From the NCBI GenBank assembly GCA_029747585.1, contig JAPEVF010000028.1, positions 62,001 to 126,000 on the forward strand: DNA of 64,000 nt, given 5' to 3'. Position numbers and translations under genes: made by a program. The DNA comes from Pleurotus djamor. Its lineage: Eukaryota > Basidiomycota > Agaricomycetes > Agaricales > Pleurotaceae. The first letter of the stretch is position 1, and each line of letters starts with the position of its first letter. The notes beneath the pieces were generated by a model. The model did not search any database. It worked only from the letters and a program-made list of their open reading frames with translations, and was not told the origin of the DNA. Positions 35,120 to 47,455 of the stretch are shown here, piece by piece.

Positions 35120-35127
35120 TTATAAAA
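35120..35127 (+). promoter_or_regulatory. TATA-like box upstream of CBS
   Basis: TTATAAAA about 205 bases before the ATG at 35330; plausible core promoter with a leader of some 170 bases. Confidence 0.35.
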
Positions 35128-35329
35128 AGGCTGAATGTGACACTGACAACGGGCGGGATGCTCGTCGCGACCGAGAGCGTCATCAAGAACGGTGACAACG
35201 CCACCACGATGGCGATCAAGTCAGGGTTCCCACGATGCCAGATCCGTCCGTCTTAAATGTGAAAGCAGAGCGCTCCGACATTTCAAGTTCCTCCTCTTCA
35301 GCACCACCAACCACCTTCAAATTTGTAAG

Positions 35330-36947
35330 ATGTCGCCCCAGATTCTCGACAACGCCCTTGGCGCCGTTGGACACACCCCGCTCATCAGACTTGACAAGAT
35401 CGCGAGACTTAGTGGCCTGAAATGTAATCTCCGTACGTCATGCACAGATAACTTGTCATCAGCACGGTTTTGTTCAAGATGGATTTTAGTTGGCAAGCTG
35501 GAATATACGTCAGTCGGTGGTTCAGTGAAGGACAGAATAGCAAAGGCAATGGTCGAAGCCGCCGAGAAGGAGGGCAAGCTGATTCCTGGCAAGAGTGTCG
35601 TCATAGAGCCGACCTCGGGCAATACTGGTGTGTATTGTTTTCGTATCGTTGAGGGCTGCCTGCTTATGATACTTAAGGTATTGGGCTTGCCATGGCATGC
35701 GCTATAAAGGTATATCCATCGCCGCCCAAGGCTGAATAGATGCTGAATACGACAGATATAAGGGTTATTCAGTGATTATTACCATGCCGAACAAAATGTC
35801 GTTGGTTCGTCTTGTCTCTAATTCGCCTCCTCGACGACTTGACCTGACCCCGTCTTGAAGGAGAAAGAAGCTGCCCTCCGGGCTCTCGGTGCTGAAGTAG
35901 TTCGAACACCTAATGAAGCCGCTTGGGACTCCCCAGACAGCCATATAGGTAGACTCCCTTTGAGCTTAATACTTCCTCGTGGCTGAATTCCTCAACGATC
36001 TCTAGGCGTGGCGCAGAAACTGCAAAGAGAAATTCCAGGAGGCATAATTCTGGATCAATACCGCAATGTTAGCCTTCCATCTTTGATGGTTTACTACAAT
36101 CATCTGACCCTTGTGTAGGTTAACAACCCGCTAGCCCATGAGTTGACTACAGGTCCTGAGATCATAGAAGCAGTCATCTCTACACCTTCCACGCCCGAAC
36201 ATCCCTCTTCTGGAAGGGTTGATGTTCTTATCGCCGGCGCTGGTACTGGCGGAACTGTGACTGGTATTGCCCGTGCTATCAAGAAGACGCACAACAAGGA
36301 TTGCACAGTCGTAGGNGTTGATCCCGTAAGTCTATACCACGCTTCACANAACGATATCTCATCCATGGATGTAGAAAGGCAGTATCCTTGCTCTCCCACA
36401 TGAATTGAACATGGAAGATGCAGGTGCACCATACGTCGTTGAAGGCATCGGCTATGACTTCATCCCCGACGTTCTCTCGCGCGCGGGTGACATCAATACT
36501 TGGATCAAATCGTCAGACGAAGAGTCCTTCGCGGCCGTCAAGATGCTCATGCGAACCGAAGGTCTTCTCGTCGGTGGCAGCAGTGGCAGCTCGCTGAGCG
36601 GTGCTTTGAATTGGCTGAAAACCGAGGAAGGCAAGCGANTTGCTGAAACTGAAGGNTTGAACGTTGTTGTTGTCCTTCCAGACGGGTAAGCATGAGTCCC
36701 TTTCTGTGATGAAGTCCCTGCACACGCCTGAACGGTCGTCTTTAGGATCAGAAATTACATGAGCAAGCCTTGGTTCCTTCAGATCGCGCTCGAGTCCGAG
36801 CCTTCACCACTTGCTGGTTTGATCAAAGGCGTCCTCCACCCTGAACCATCAGCCCCAGTGACTATTGTTGAAGAAACAAAAGCCATTCCGCTACCCAGAA
36901 GTCCCATCCCCGATGTTGCTTCCCGTGCCAGCGTTCCATCCCATTGA
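35330..36947 (+). CDS. Cystathionine beta-synthase catalytic core (no CBS tail)
   Basis: PLP enzyme condensing serine and homocysteine in transsulfuration. Nine exons, 394 aa: 35330..35432, 35490..35627, 35678..35709, 35763..35804, 35861..35948, 36006..36067, 36119..36325, 36375..36685, 36746..36947. PLP lysine in [22 protein letters not shown]-type [48 protein letters not shown] and GAGTGGT; it ends soon after [10 protein letters not shown]. The sequence points to CBS rather than plain cysteine synthase. The C-terminal regulatory CBS-domain pair of yeast Cys4 is missing: only about 60 non-conserved residues follow. Two or three codons contain N. Confidence 0.87.
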
Positions 36948-37231
36948 TCCCTCTATCCTGTTATGTATTCTTAAATTACTGGTTCGAATCATAGACACGG
37001 CGTTCGATAATGTATGATACCATAGAGAATGGTATTTTCTTGGTTTTCTGTGATAATCCAGTCGGCGAGTTGAAGCATGGATACATCGAGAGCCTGCTCT
37101 ATATGCGCATGTGAGTGGTGATACAGGGATGGTACAAACTGAGCAGCGAAAGCGAAATCCGAATCGAAGAATACNGAACGACAATGGGAAGGATAGTGAT
37201 GGNGATGGTCGACCTCTTCAAAAGGGAAGGT

Positions 37232-39108
37232 TTATGGCGGTACGTCGACGTCAGGGATGTCTTCNAACAACCTGCAGTTCTCGCGATAGTGGCTCATAGT
37301 TGCTGTNCTGATCTCCTTNANCAACGCAGATCTTATGATAGTGTCTCCACAGGAGTAACAGAAGTTGCTAGAAAGATGTGATATGGATAAGCGGACGTCG
37401 AGATAACTGAGTAGACGAGTGGAGTGGGGTAAATTGTGCAACTTACACGTTGCAGCCTGGGGTGATACACTTGAGGAGGACGTATGTAGGTCAGCTTGGG
37501 TGTCCGCAGTAGAGATATANGATGGCAGTGTGAAGTACTTACAGACATGTGGTTGCACCCAGATTCCTTTTGAATGGGCACTTTGCATCCTAGGTAAGAT
37601 GATTTACGGAATTGGCAATGATAACGCAACATATGTGTTCGATAGTTACGTACCAGGGCAGAATTTCCATCCGTGTTGGCGAACCATGGCTGATAGACCT
37701 GCNTTTGTGTCACAGGNGTGATCGGCTGAGCCTAGTGGGACAGGTGACTGGCAGCCAGTGCACCATCGATATGTGCATGCNGGAAGTGGACAGGCGATCA
37801 CGTTGTCCGCTTCGTANTCATCTCTGGCAACATACATNCTCCTCTTNCATCTGNCACGGAAAGATGAGNANGGNAGATANAGATAGATAGATAGGTGGAG
37901 TTCGGGGTTCGGGACGGCGTGACGGTGACTTACTGTCGACAATGCAGAAGAACAGACAACGACGAAAGTTGCATGTCTTCGAATATAGCATACTCTTTTT
38001 CGGGAATCCAAAGCTCCTCTATCAGGGATTCNGTTATCGCTGTTAAAAATAGACAACTNGGGTTAGAAAACAATGTGAAAATATGGTTTACGGTGGGTAA
38101 GCACGTACTTCCAGGTCGCTGTTCTTCGGACAAGGTGAGGCATACGGGGCAGAACACAGGATATCTATGTTCAGAGACCTTCTGTGTGATGTATTCGCGA
38201 AGACAGTCTCTGCCGAATGAATGGTCGCAGACGGGGATGCGAGCGACGTCGTCTTCTGGGTGGTCGTCCAAGCAGATGGAACATGAAAAGGTGGGCTTCA
38301 CTCTGCTTGTGGATGCTGGGCTGTGTAGAAGCGACTCAGCCGATGAGGATGCGCCTGTGGAAGGCGAGTTCGCCCAGGTTGGCAAGTCAGCATGAGTGAC
38401 TTCCGGGCTAAAGTCAAGTGAGCTGCTGACGGAGATGGGGGAGAGGTGATGGGGAAGATTGTGACCAGTAATCACAATTTCATCGTCGTCTGAGGCCTCT
38501 TCACTTTCGTAAGNTTCGTCAGCATGGCCTACACGGCGGAGGATTTCTATTTCAGAATCCTCCTCCTCCTCCTCNTNTNCTTCNNNATCCGAGCTTTCTT
38601 CGGTGATGCCCGAGTGATTGGGGTTGGGTGTAGGAGAGTCTTCATCTGAGTCTTCTTCATTCATTGGGACAGGAGGCGCCAGATGAGTAGCTCGGGCTTG
38701 TTCCATTAGACCCCAGAAATCTTCGTCTTCGTCTGAGTTATCCTCATCCACCGAAACAGTGGGGGCTATCCGAGTGGCTTCAGCCTGCGCCATGAGCTCA
38801 CGTAGATCTATGTCTTCATCCGAGTCCTCTTCAACCACCGGAGCAATGTGTGCTACTCGGGGAATTTCAGTCTGTGACCANCGTACGTCGTCATCATCGT
38901 AGTCGACTTCACGTCGGTCCTCCTCATCTTCGTGAGCATTCGCAAGGCTCAGCGAGATGGCCAAGTCCAACTGCTGCTGCAGCTGAAGAGCAAAGAACAA
39001 ATCCAAGTCATCTGCTGCGTCGAATTCAAACCCAAAATCAGAGGCCGCGTTCATTCCGGGAAGAGTTTCGTGTGGCAATATCGACTCGAGGGGAGAGGAA
39101 GGGGGCAC
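37232..39108 (-). CDS. RBR-type E3 ubiquitin ligase
   Basis: RING-between-RING ligase that forms a ubiquitin thioester before transfer. Exons 38109..39108, 37934..38039, 37654..37850, 37543..37589, 37447..37469, 37232..37367, 502 aa. The N-terminal 270 residues are very acidic, with repeated EEDSDED-type blocks, some short internal repeats (VAHIAPVVEEDSDED / THLAPPVPMNEEDSDED) and a Gln-rich helix. RING1: CSICLDD...C.HSFGRDC...CPVC. IBR: LLHCRQ, IACPL, WCTGCQSPV. RING2: WKFCPGCKVPIQKESGCNHMSC, with the catalytic cysteine in HMSC formed across a splice junction, and FCYSCGD. Several N calls fall in the acidic region and IBR, including one at an expected zinc-ligand cysteine (37847). Confidence 0.88.
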
Positions 39109-39745
39109 TTGGGGAGTTTCAGCGAATAACGAGAGGGGGAGAGAGCGATCGGTTATAAGGATGAGGGGGAACGCGTCTGTTTGAACTACACGCGAAGACC
39201 AGGAGGCACAGAGGACATGAGACTCGCGAGTGTCACCGCAGGTTATCTGAGCAGTTGCGAGTCACGATAGATCGATATATAGGGAATGCTGCAGCCTCGC
39301 ACCCTTTCCGAGGAGCCTCGAGGCTGGTCAGATCCAGTAAATGGCCCAAGAGGGCCCGTTCGAGAGAAAAAGGGCCCTTTATGTCTTTTTGTGTATGTTG
39401 GAATGTGGGGAAATGGCAAGATGCGTTGGTGGCTCTCGGTTAGTGATAAAGCAGGCGGTCCGTCGTCTTCAGGGGCGCGTCTCTTGCACTCAACCTAGCT
39501 CGACCTGCTGGGACCTGCGACGCGCCTCTGCCATGTTCTTGCTTTGTCCTGCCCGCCTCCGGGCTCCATTAATTCCTTCTATGGACCACGAGCTTGGACG
39601 CTCTGAGGGCCACTGGAAATACAGAGAAATGCTTTAAAAAACGCGTCACGACGCTCTCATCGCCCATTCGATTATACTTCTCCTCAAGTTTCCTAGTTAC
39701 TGGCTGGCCAGTCTCCTCTCGGGATACAACAAAGCGGACTAGAAA
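39109..39745. other. Divergent promoter region
   Basis: Between the RBR ligase (minus) and the coiled-coil gene (plus). No gene or clear element recognised. Confidence 0.5.
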
Positions 39746-41799
39746 ATGCCTGCAGTCAGGACGTATATTGCGCGGCCACGGCAGGCTGCGAGAAGAGACG
39801 CCATCCTTCTGAAGTCTCCGCGAAAACCGACATATCTATCTCGTAAGTTGCACCCACCGAGATGATGATTAATACCGTTAAATTCTACGATGGTAGGACT
39901 GCTCGAAGCACTTCTCCACTTCTTTCTGCTTGGACTCCACCACGAACTCACCCTGGAAGCCACCTCCCAACGAGGTTAGTACCTTGTCCGATTTTTCATC
40001 TCCCCAGGAAATGTTAGCTGACCTTTGTTCCTTAGTTCATACTGCTGTAGCTGAAGCCGGTGAGGAACTCAACGCCCGTGCAAATAGGTATTTGCAAGGT
40101 GCATGGTACGACTTGGTAAGTGACTCCCGTCGTGTATATCACCTTGCATCCACTCATTTGACCAACTAGGCGTGCCGGGGTTATCTCCTACAACCAAACG
40201 AAGACTCGGATTTCACCATATCAGAGGGCCTCAAGGATATGTGCGTCGTTCACCACGCTCCATTCCGAATCGACCACTAACATATCGCTGAAGCTTTGAA
40301 AACGTTCGTGGCTTATTGGACGGCAGGACGTTCCCATCAAAGCTCAAAGAGCTTTGGTGTCGATGTGATTTATTGAGACAGAAACTGGGGAAGAACCCAA
40401 CTATGACAAAACGCCAGGTACGTCCATCTCGCCTGGAACCGCCAGATGCTTTCCCAGAGATCTCACGACATCGCTCTCCAGCTTCATGAATTGGTTATTG
40501 ATTGTCGCCGAAATCATGGCAATTTCAACGCTCGGGCACAACGTGAACCTACGCCTATGGATATCCCAGAGCCTGAGCCTGAGCCTGAGCCCACGTACGT
40601 CGCGGGTGACGATTACATGAACGAGTCTCTAACCTTCCTTTTCTGTATCTAGTTCGCCAAACTGTCCTAGGACTCCCGCCCCCATCCCCAGGTTACCTTC
40701 TCAATACCTCCCAACGCCCGAGTCCCCTCCTCGCGGTCATGCGTCCGGTAGCAACCAACCTCGTCGGACTCCGTCTATCCGCCAACCCAACTTCACCGCA
40801 CCTCATCCCGACAGAGAACCCGAAGACGGACCACCTCGTACCCCCCTTCAGCGTACGAACACCCTCGAACCCGCACATGAGATTGAACCGCCGACATCCA
40901 TGGACGTGGACGGCCAGGATATGTCTGACGAGCAGGAAGTCGACAACATGTTACAAATTCGACGACTTGAAGAAACTGTGGCCACGCAGAAGACTACGAT
41001 TGATGAACTTGAGGGGACTGTCAGAAGACAGCAATCGGAGATGGAGGAGTATCAAGAAACGATTTCGACGCAATGGCGCACGATTGGTGAACGAGATCAA
41101 CGTATTGAAGAACTCGGAGGCACTATTTCAACACACGAACAGACGATTGACAGCTACAGTCGACGCATTGGTGAACTGGAAGCCACTGTTACGACACACG
41201 AGGGGACGATAAGTGGATGCAATCGACTGATCGGTGAACTCGAGCACACTATCTTGGCGCACACCACGCGAATGGAACAGGATGAAGAGACCATATCAAC
41301 CCAACAGCGGACGATAGCTGAACGTGGTCAGCGTATCGGCGAACTCGAAAACACTGTCTCTAACCAATCTCTGAGGATGGTGCAGGATGAAGAGACTATT
41401 TCGACACAACGGCGGACTATGGATGAGCACGGTCAACGCATTGGCGAACTCGAAAACACTGTCTCGAACCAGGCTTTGAGGATGGAACAGGATGGAGAGA
41501 CAATTTCGAACCAGTTGCGCACGATCGATACACAGAACCAACGTATCGGCCAGTTGGAGACTGCGAAGGATCAAGCGGAGCAGATGTTGGTCGAAGAGCA
41601 GCAATCCCATCAGGAAGACCGGGAGAGGTGGGCAAGGACTAATGCGTTGCATCTTGAAACAATGACCCAGACTGTGATGGCGAGCATTGCGCAATGTAAG
41701 GCTGCCAACGACGCGGAGGTGAGTCGGTAAATGTGTCTTCTGTACCTTGCTGATCATTTGAAATAGTTTCAGCGACCACGACCGCGGCATTCACTCTAA
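39746..41799 (+). CDS. Coiled-coil tandem-repeat protein, function unknown
   Basis: Exons 39746..39842, 39897..39974, 40036..40115, 40170..40240, 40294..40417, 40458..40594, 40653..41718, 41767..41799, 561 aa, phases all agree. N-terminus basic, with a helical first 100 residues (LLEALLHFFLLGLHHEL; AVAEAGEELNARANRYLQ). The middle has a Glu-Pro run (hexanucleotide repeat GAGCCT) and a Pro/Arg-rich part. The C-terminal 270 residues are a long coiled coil built of near-repeats of about 35 residues, each with TISTQ..TI.E..QRIGELE, the last two almost identical (GELENTVSNQ). Such N-terminal regions recur in Agaricomycete proteins of unknown role. The last exon encodes only ten residues. Confidence 0.75.
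40571..40592. repeat. GAGCCT hexanucleotide repeat in coding exon
   Basis: Four units encoding (Glu-Pro)4 in exon 6 of the coiled-coil gene; likely length-polymorphic. Confidence 0.75.
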
Positions 41800-42702
41800 G
41801 GTTCCGATTCCGAAGCTGCGATATTATTACTATGTACTTTCCTTCGTATATATGTACTGTATGTTTATAACAACTCTGTCCTACAAGAGACGCGACTAAA
41901 TAAATAACTAGGTAGCTACAAGTGTCTATGAAGATTAATGTACGTTGAGAACGACGGGGGGTCATAATTACAAGCATAATCGAGTTGTCCGAGGGTATGA
42001 TGATGAGGTAGATGATGAATAGATCGTGCATGGGTGATGATCGATGACGCGTGACGATCGGCGACGATCATCAAGCTCTGATTGCTGGCATAGGTGGTGC
42101 ATGAATCATAGCACTGCGCCTGCGAGATGTCACGTAGACAAAGTCACAGGGAAGCATGGAAACCCTGTTTTGCCTATGGCGGGCGGCATGGGTGACGTTC
42201 TTCCAAGCGCGAACGACTTGGCGTTCGATGTAACGAATTGAGAATCCTCTCATGTTGTTTGATTTGATGCTGTCGTAGAAGGTCTGGAGATTAGTGGTCG
42301 TGTGCCAGGGCAGGACACGATGAAGACGTACCTCTGGTTGTCCTGTTTGGGGGAAGTAGTGTAGTGCACGCGAGGGGCCATTATGATAGTAGTGTTGGCG
42401 GTGGTGGTGATGATTACGCGTGTCTTGTAGGTGATAATGAGAGTGGTAGAAAAGAATGAAGTGGTCGTTGAGATATTATAAAGATACAGGTGGTGAGGGG
42501 AGAAGACGGCTAAACCAGAGCTCTGGGGGAAAAGCTGTCAGTGAGCTGCGACACTTTATATGGCAAAATTTAGCATGTGAGGCGGCGTGCGGCGGGAAGC
42601 ATGAATGGAAAGGGAACATTGTTGTATTGAACAGGGACAATTGTTGGCAAGCAGCGCAATTGTTGCTGTCATTGTTTTCCAAACCGAGGTGTCCAAACAA
42701 GG
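41800..42702. other. Intergenic with an unproven small minus-strand frame
   Basis: A minus-strand frame at 42071..42253 (60 codons, basic, MRGFSIRYIERQVV...) lies downstream of a possible first exon starting at the minus-strand ATG near 42384. The splice phase does not connect the two cleanly, so I do not call a gene. Otherwise nothing recognised. Confidence 0.4.
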
Positions 42703-44383
42703 CTACACATCCAACTTGACGACTACCTCGTCCTTCTTCCCCCAGATATCATTGACGTCCTTCCACCCAGAAAGCCCCATTGTCAAATGCAGCTCTGCCA
42801 GTGTCTGCTTGATAACTTGCTCTACGCCCTCTTCGCCTCCAGCGATGAGGCCATAAACCCACGGTCGACCAACTGAGCTGGCGTCAATAACTCCGTTTCG
42901 TCTTGTCAGAAATGAACACGCACGCAAAACGCCTTGGGCTCCCAGCGCAGTTGCCTTGATGATATCGCTCCCACTCCGAATCCCAGAATCGAACAATATC
43001 GTGAACTGCCCAGAATGCTGCGCCGCCTGAATGCGTTTCGAATCTGTAATGGAATTAAGAGCCTCAAGTGATGCGATGGCTCCGTCAATCTGACGACCGC
43101 CTGCGGGAAACAAGTATTTGAACGTATCAACCCACAGACAACAGTGGGAGTGACGACTTCTCTCACCGTGGTTCGATACAATTATCCCATCGCAATAATC
43201 CATTGCCATCTCAGCATCCTAAATCCACGAGGTTAAAAGGCGTCTTTGTATTCTTGAAGGGGAGATACAGATCTGAACGATCTGTCCGCTTACCTGAACT
43301 GCCTGGATACCTTTCAAAAGCAAGGGTCCATCCCAATTGTTCCGCACAAACTTGATGTCTTCCCAAGTCCTGAATGTTCCCGTGCTGTATTCCCTTGCCC
43401 ATTCGACTCCTTGTTGGACTCGCTCCGCCAATTCGGCGTCCCCTTCTTCTAATGCCTTGTCCAACGCAACAGGATCGTATGGGAAATCTGGGCGTTCATG
43501 TACGGGCTGTTTACCATGTGCAGCCATAAATACTGGATCTGAGCGACCGACTTGCACACCGACCCCATGCTTGTATGGGGAATAACCTGTCTCGAGAGCT
43601 TTCGTCCTCCAGCCGAGAAGCACCGCATCAATGGTGATCACGATGGCTGAGAAACCAGATTCCTTTGCTCGCTTCAACAACGACAAAGTGACATCGTCTT
43701 TCGTCGGCCTTCCATCGGTGAAATTCAGCCAGGGTGCCGCGTTGGTTCCAACTTACAACTCACCGATAAAGCTGAAACCAGCGAGGATTACCATTCCCGT
43801 TTGCCTGTGCAACCTCTTCAATACTTCGCGAGGATGCAGTGCTCATTATGAATGGTACGCGGAGCTTGCCCGCGGCCTTCGCAGTTGCCAGCTCGGCATC
43901 CGGATGATGTATCCCATGTACACCAATCGGGGCGATAAGGAGCGGCGACGGAAGCTTGACACCAAAGATCGTGGTCTGTCGACGAGGGACTTGATCAATA
44001 CGCTCAAATGTCCGTGTAGAGCGTGCCAATCACCTCGATACTACGTATCGTAGCATCCACGAGCATCCGTGGGATGATGCGGTATTGCTCAAAGGCCTTG
44101 AGGTTAGCCTCCGTTGTCTTATTCTGACCTGAACTGTCTTCGACGAAGTCGAATGATTCTATGGCGTCATTTAGGAAATTCCCATTGACTAGAGGCCTTC
44201 AAGCTTCAAACTTCAAGTCTTACCTGGACGATCTTTCGTAACTTCCCTAGCCTTGTCAACTATTTCATCTAGCTTTACTGTACCCAAAGGCACTGGTCCC
44301 TTCCTACCCAGGTATATCTCGAGCATATACGAACTCCATTGTTTTGGGGCAGCGGGTGTTACTGATGTTTGCGAATCCGACAT
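42703..44383 (-). CDS. FMN-dependent alpha-hydroxy-acid oxidase/dehydrogenase (lactate 2-monooxygenase-like)
   Basis: Oxidises L-lactate or a related 2-hydroxy acid with FMN. Exons 44224..44383, 44034..44188, 43764..43975, 43294..43708, 43167..43218, 42924..43100, 42703..42872, 446 aa. FMN-barrel landmarks: PLLIAPIGVHGIHHPDAE, STASSRSIEEVA, WFQLY, AIVITIDA, LLLKGIQ, and the catalytic His and Arg in SNHGGRQIDG, formed across the exon 5/6 junction; then LFDSGIRSGSDIIKATALGA and GRPWVYGL. No heme (cytochrome b5) domain and no targeting peptide, so a cytosolic oxidase or monooxygenase rather than cytochrome b2. Exact substrate is inference. Confidence 0.88.
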
Positions 44384-44876
44384 GAGACGCCAGTATCAAG
44401 GTTGCTATGCATCCCGGTTCACTGAGTTGGCCTTGTGAGAAGATGGGACAAATATGTGACTTCGATTCTCGCGACTGGTTGCTGGTCATATGTTCCANTT
44501 TTTTATGTTCCCGGTGAGAGCGGTGTCCCTGCGGTATCGTTCTCAGGCAGGCGCTCGAGTTTGTATATTCTTGAGTCGCCGCTTAAGCATGGCTCTACGT
44601 GATATCGATATCTTAGTGGTTGACGTACGACCATATCGTGAAGTTGATGAGTCTGAGGACGGTGTAGTAATTTGGTGGACTTGTTATCGAACCTCGATCT
44701 AATCTAATCTCTGGAATGAACCACTGACCGAATTTGACTCGAATTTTTGAGTTATCGATGCGCTCCATGCGTATATAGCAATCCTGGCGTTCCTCAATCT
44801 TTCCTGTCGACCCCTTGTACATTTATCTTTCCATCGGACTCGGTTTCACCAAAAACTCTTTCTTTTCCCTAGAAAT
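44384..44876. other. Divergent promoter region, FMN oxidase / ArgRS
   Basis: No gene. Pyrimidine-rich TTCTTTTCCC lies just before the ArgRS ATG, typical of fungal housekeeping starts. Confidence 0.45.
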
Positions 44877-46893
44877 ATGGCAACTTCGCCCTCACTTCCG
44901 ACGGTCCCTGGAACGGATCCCTCGAGTTGCGTCCTGGACGCGTTCCGGACAGCAATTGCGCAGAAAATTTCTGATGCGCTACCACCTTTAACGGTAGAGC
45001 AAGTATACAACGGAGTAGATTACGGGAAGAAGGGGGTGGACTTCACCGTTGCACTACCCCGGTTTAGGCTACCCGGAAAGATCGACGAATTGGCAGGAAA
45101 AGTTATATCTAAAGTACGTGGTATGTGCTCGACTACAGATTTCGAACCATTGGAATGGCTGACAATTTCCCCGCGTGTTTAGTTTGAAAGGGATGAATGG
45201 GTGGAATCAATAACGCACGACAAAGCGTTCCTTCATTTTCAACTCACCACCACATCCCTCATTCGCCAAATCCTCGACCAAGTACACACCTTGACCCATG
45301 AGGCGCCTTCGGGACAGCCAGAATACGGTACGAATACCCTAGGAAAAGGAAAGAAAGTCGTCATTGAATACTCATCGCCGAACATCGCAAAATCCTTCCA
45401 TGTCGGTCACCTCCGGAGCACCATCATCGGCGCGTTCCTCGCAAACCTGTACAAGAGCTGCGGTTGGGATGTCACGTCGCTGAACTACCTTGGTGACTGG
45501 GGCACGCAGGTGCGACTAATATATCACAATTTTTCGCTTGTCTCATGCTCATTGTTGGACCACTTCAGTTCGGAATGATCGCGGTCGGCTTTGAAAAGTA
45601 CGGTTCACAAGAGGAGCTTGAGAAGGATGCTATCAAGCACCTTTTCGACGTCTACGTGAAAGTGAACAAAGATGCTGACGCGGATCCCAATGTCAAAGTC
45701 GAAGCTGCGAAGTGGTTTAAACGCATGGAAGACAGCGACGAGTCGGCTTTGAAGAACTGGCGCGTGTGGCGGGAACTCAGTGTCAAGAAGTACGAAGAAG
45801 AGTACAACCGACTTAACGTTCACTTTGACGAGTACACCGGCGAGAGTAAAGTCGGGAAGGAATGGCAAGATAAGGCCTTGGTCCGACTCGACGAAATGGG
45901 TTTGATTACGGACGTGGACGGCGCGAAAATTGTTGATCTGGAGAAGTGGAAGATGGGCAAGGCTGTTCTACGAAAGAAAGGTGTGTGTCACGCGCATCGT
46001 ACCGTTTCTTTTGCTTATTTCGCTCCAGATGGCACGTCGATCTACCTGACTCGAGATATCGGAGCTGCTATTGAACGTTACGAACAATACAAGTTCGACA
46101 AAATGATCTACGTCGTTTCCTCCCAACAAGACCTCCATCTCTCCCAGTTCTTCAAAATCCTCAAGTTGATGGAGTTCCCTTGGGCCGATACCCTTGAGCA
46201 CGTCAATTATGGACTTGTGCAGGGTATGAGCACGCGTAAAGGAACCGTCGTTTTCTTGGACCAAATCATTAAGGAAGCTGCGCAAGTCATGCACGAGCAG
46301 ATGCAAAAGAATGAAGAAAAATACAAGGCCGTCGATGACCCGGAGAATACAAGTTTGGAAATTGGGATTACGGGAGTGAAGATTCAAGATATGGCTGCAA
46401 AACGGTGAGACGTTCCTCGGTTTTCGCTAACTTAGACGTGTCATCTAACTCGATGTTTAGGATTAACAACTATACATTCAACTGGGATCGCATGAAGTCA
46501 TTTGAGGGTGACACTGGACCTTACCTCCAATACGCACACGTCCGTCTGGCCTCCATTGGGCGTAACAACCCACACCTCTTCCCTCTCCCCCCTCCATCCG
46601 AAATCAACACAGATCTCCTCGCCCAGTCCTCTCACGCCCGTGACATCGTCTACCTCCTTGGTTCCTACCCCGATGTAGTCAAAGTCGCGTTGAAAACCCA
46701 CGAACCCAGTGGTGTCGTTACTTTCGCTTTCAAGCTCAGTCACGCGATCTCCAGTGCTTGGGATACTGTCATCGTCAAGGGTGAGAAGGACTTGGAGATG
46801 GCTAGGGCTAGGATGTGGATGTACGAATGTGCGAGGGAGGTGCTAGCTGCTTCGATGCGTCTTTTGAGTATTCGACCTTTGGAGAAGATGTAA
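44877..46893 (+). CDS. Arginyl-tRNA synthetase, cytosolic type
   Basis: Charges tRNA-Arg. Exons 44877..45113, 45183..45509, 45569..45980, 46029..46404, 46461..46893, 594 aa. N-terminal tRNA D-arm-binding domain, then the class I HIGH box as [48 protein letters not shown], the KMSKS-loop equivalent GMSTRKG, and the DALR anticodon-binding end. No mitochondrial leader is obvious from the chosen ATG, although one enzyme often serves both compartments in fungi. Confidence 0.95.
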
Positions 46894-47455
46894 CGTTTTG
46901 ATTTAATTAATCTGACTGTTTTTGCCGTAGATGTTTCCTCTTTTGATAAACTGTTCCTCTCAGAGGGTTGATGATGGCCAATCGCTATGGGTCATGTGTT
47001 CCATTTTCCGTGTAGCAGCCCGGTGAACACGGCGTCGTCGGTCTTACTCTCAGCCCCTGCATACTTCCTTTCTCATCGGCCTTCAAAGCTTCAACGTTCA
47101 ACAGCCGCATCGAATCAAGGTTTTGATATGGTGAGCGTATAGCACGTACCGTGTTTGTGACCTCGCGAGCTGAAGCTTGCAGCAAATAGGTCATCATGAA
47201 AGGAGCGTCTACTAACAGCAATAAACTCCGGTGAAAGCAAGGTCCCTTCAGAACCCAATCAGAACCCCCCATGCCCATCTATATACAGTAATACATACTC
47301 ATTCCATAGCCGCCTGCCCATGGACATGTCAAGTCGTTGCCATGGATAAACGGTATCATCCAGCCTCGTGAGGAAGCTGTTCAACTAGAAGACCAAGAAG
47401 ATTGCCAGCTATTACTTCCCTCTTTCTCAACGATTCTCAAGACTTTCCATCACCC
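46894..47455. other. Intergenic
   Basis: Nothing recognised on either strand. Confidence 0.5.

Noticed and set aside
36972..36981. GGTTCGAATC, a T-loop-like tRNA motif
   Set aside because: Flanks cannot form a T stem or acceptor stem; no D or anticodon arm upstream.
42071..42253. Small basic minus-strand protein with a possible upstream exon
   Set aside because: Splice phase from the only plausible first exon does not enter this frame.
45605..45868. Open frames antisense to ArgRS and other conserved genes
   Set aside because: Shadows of strong coding bias on the opposite strand.
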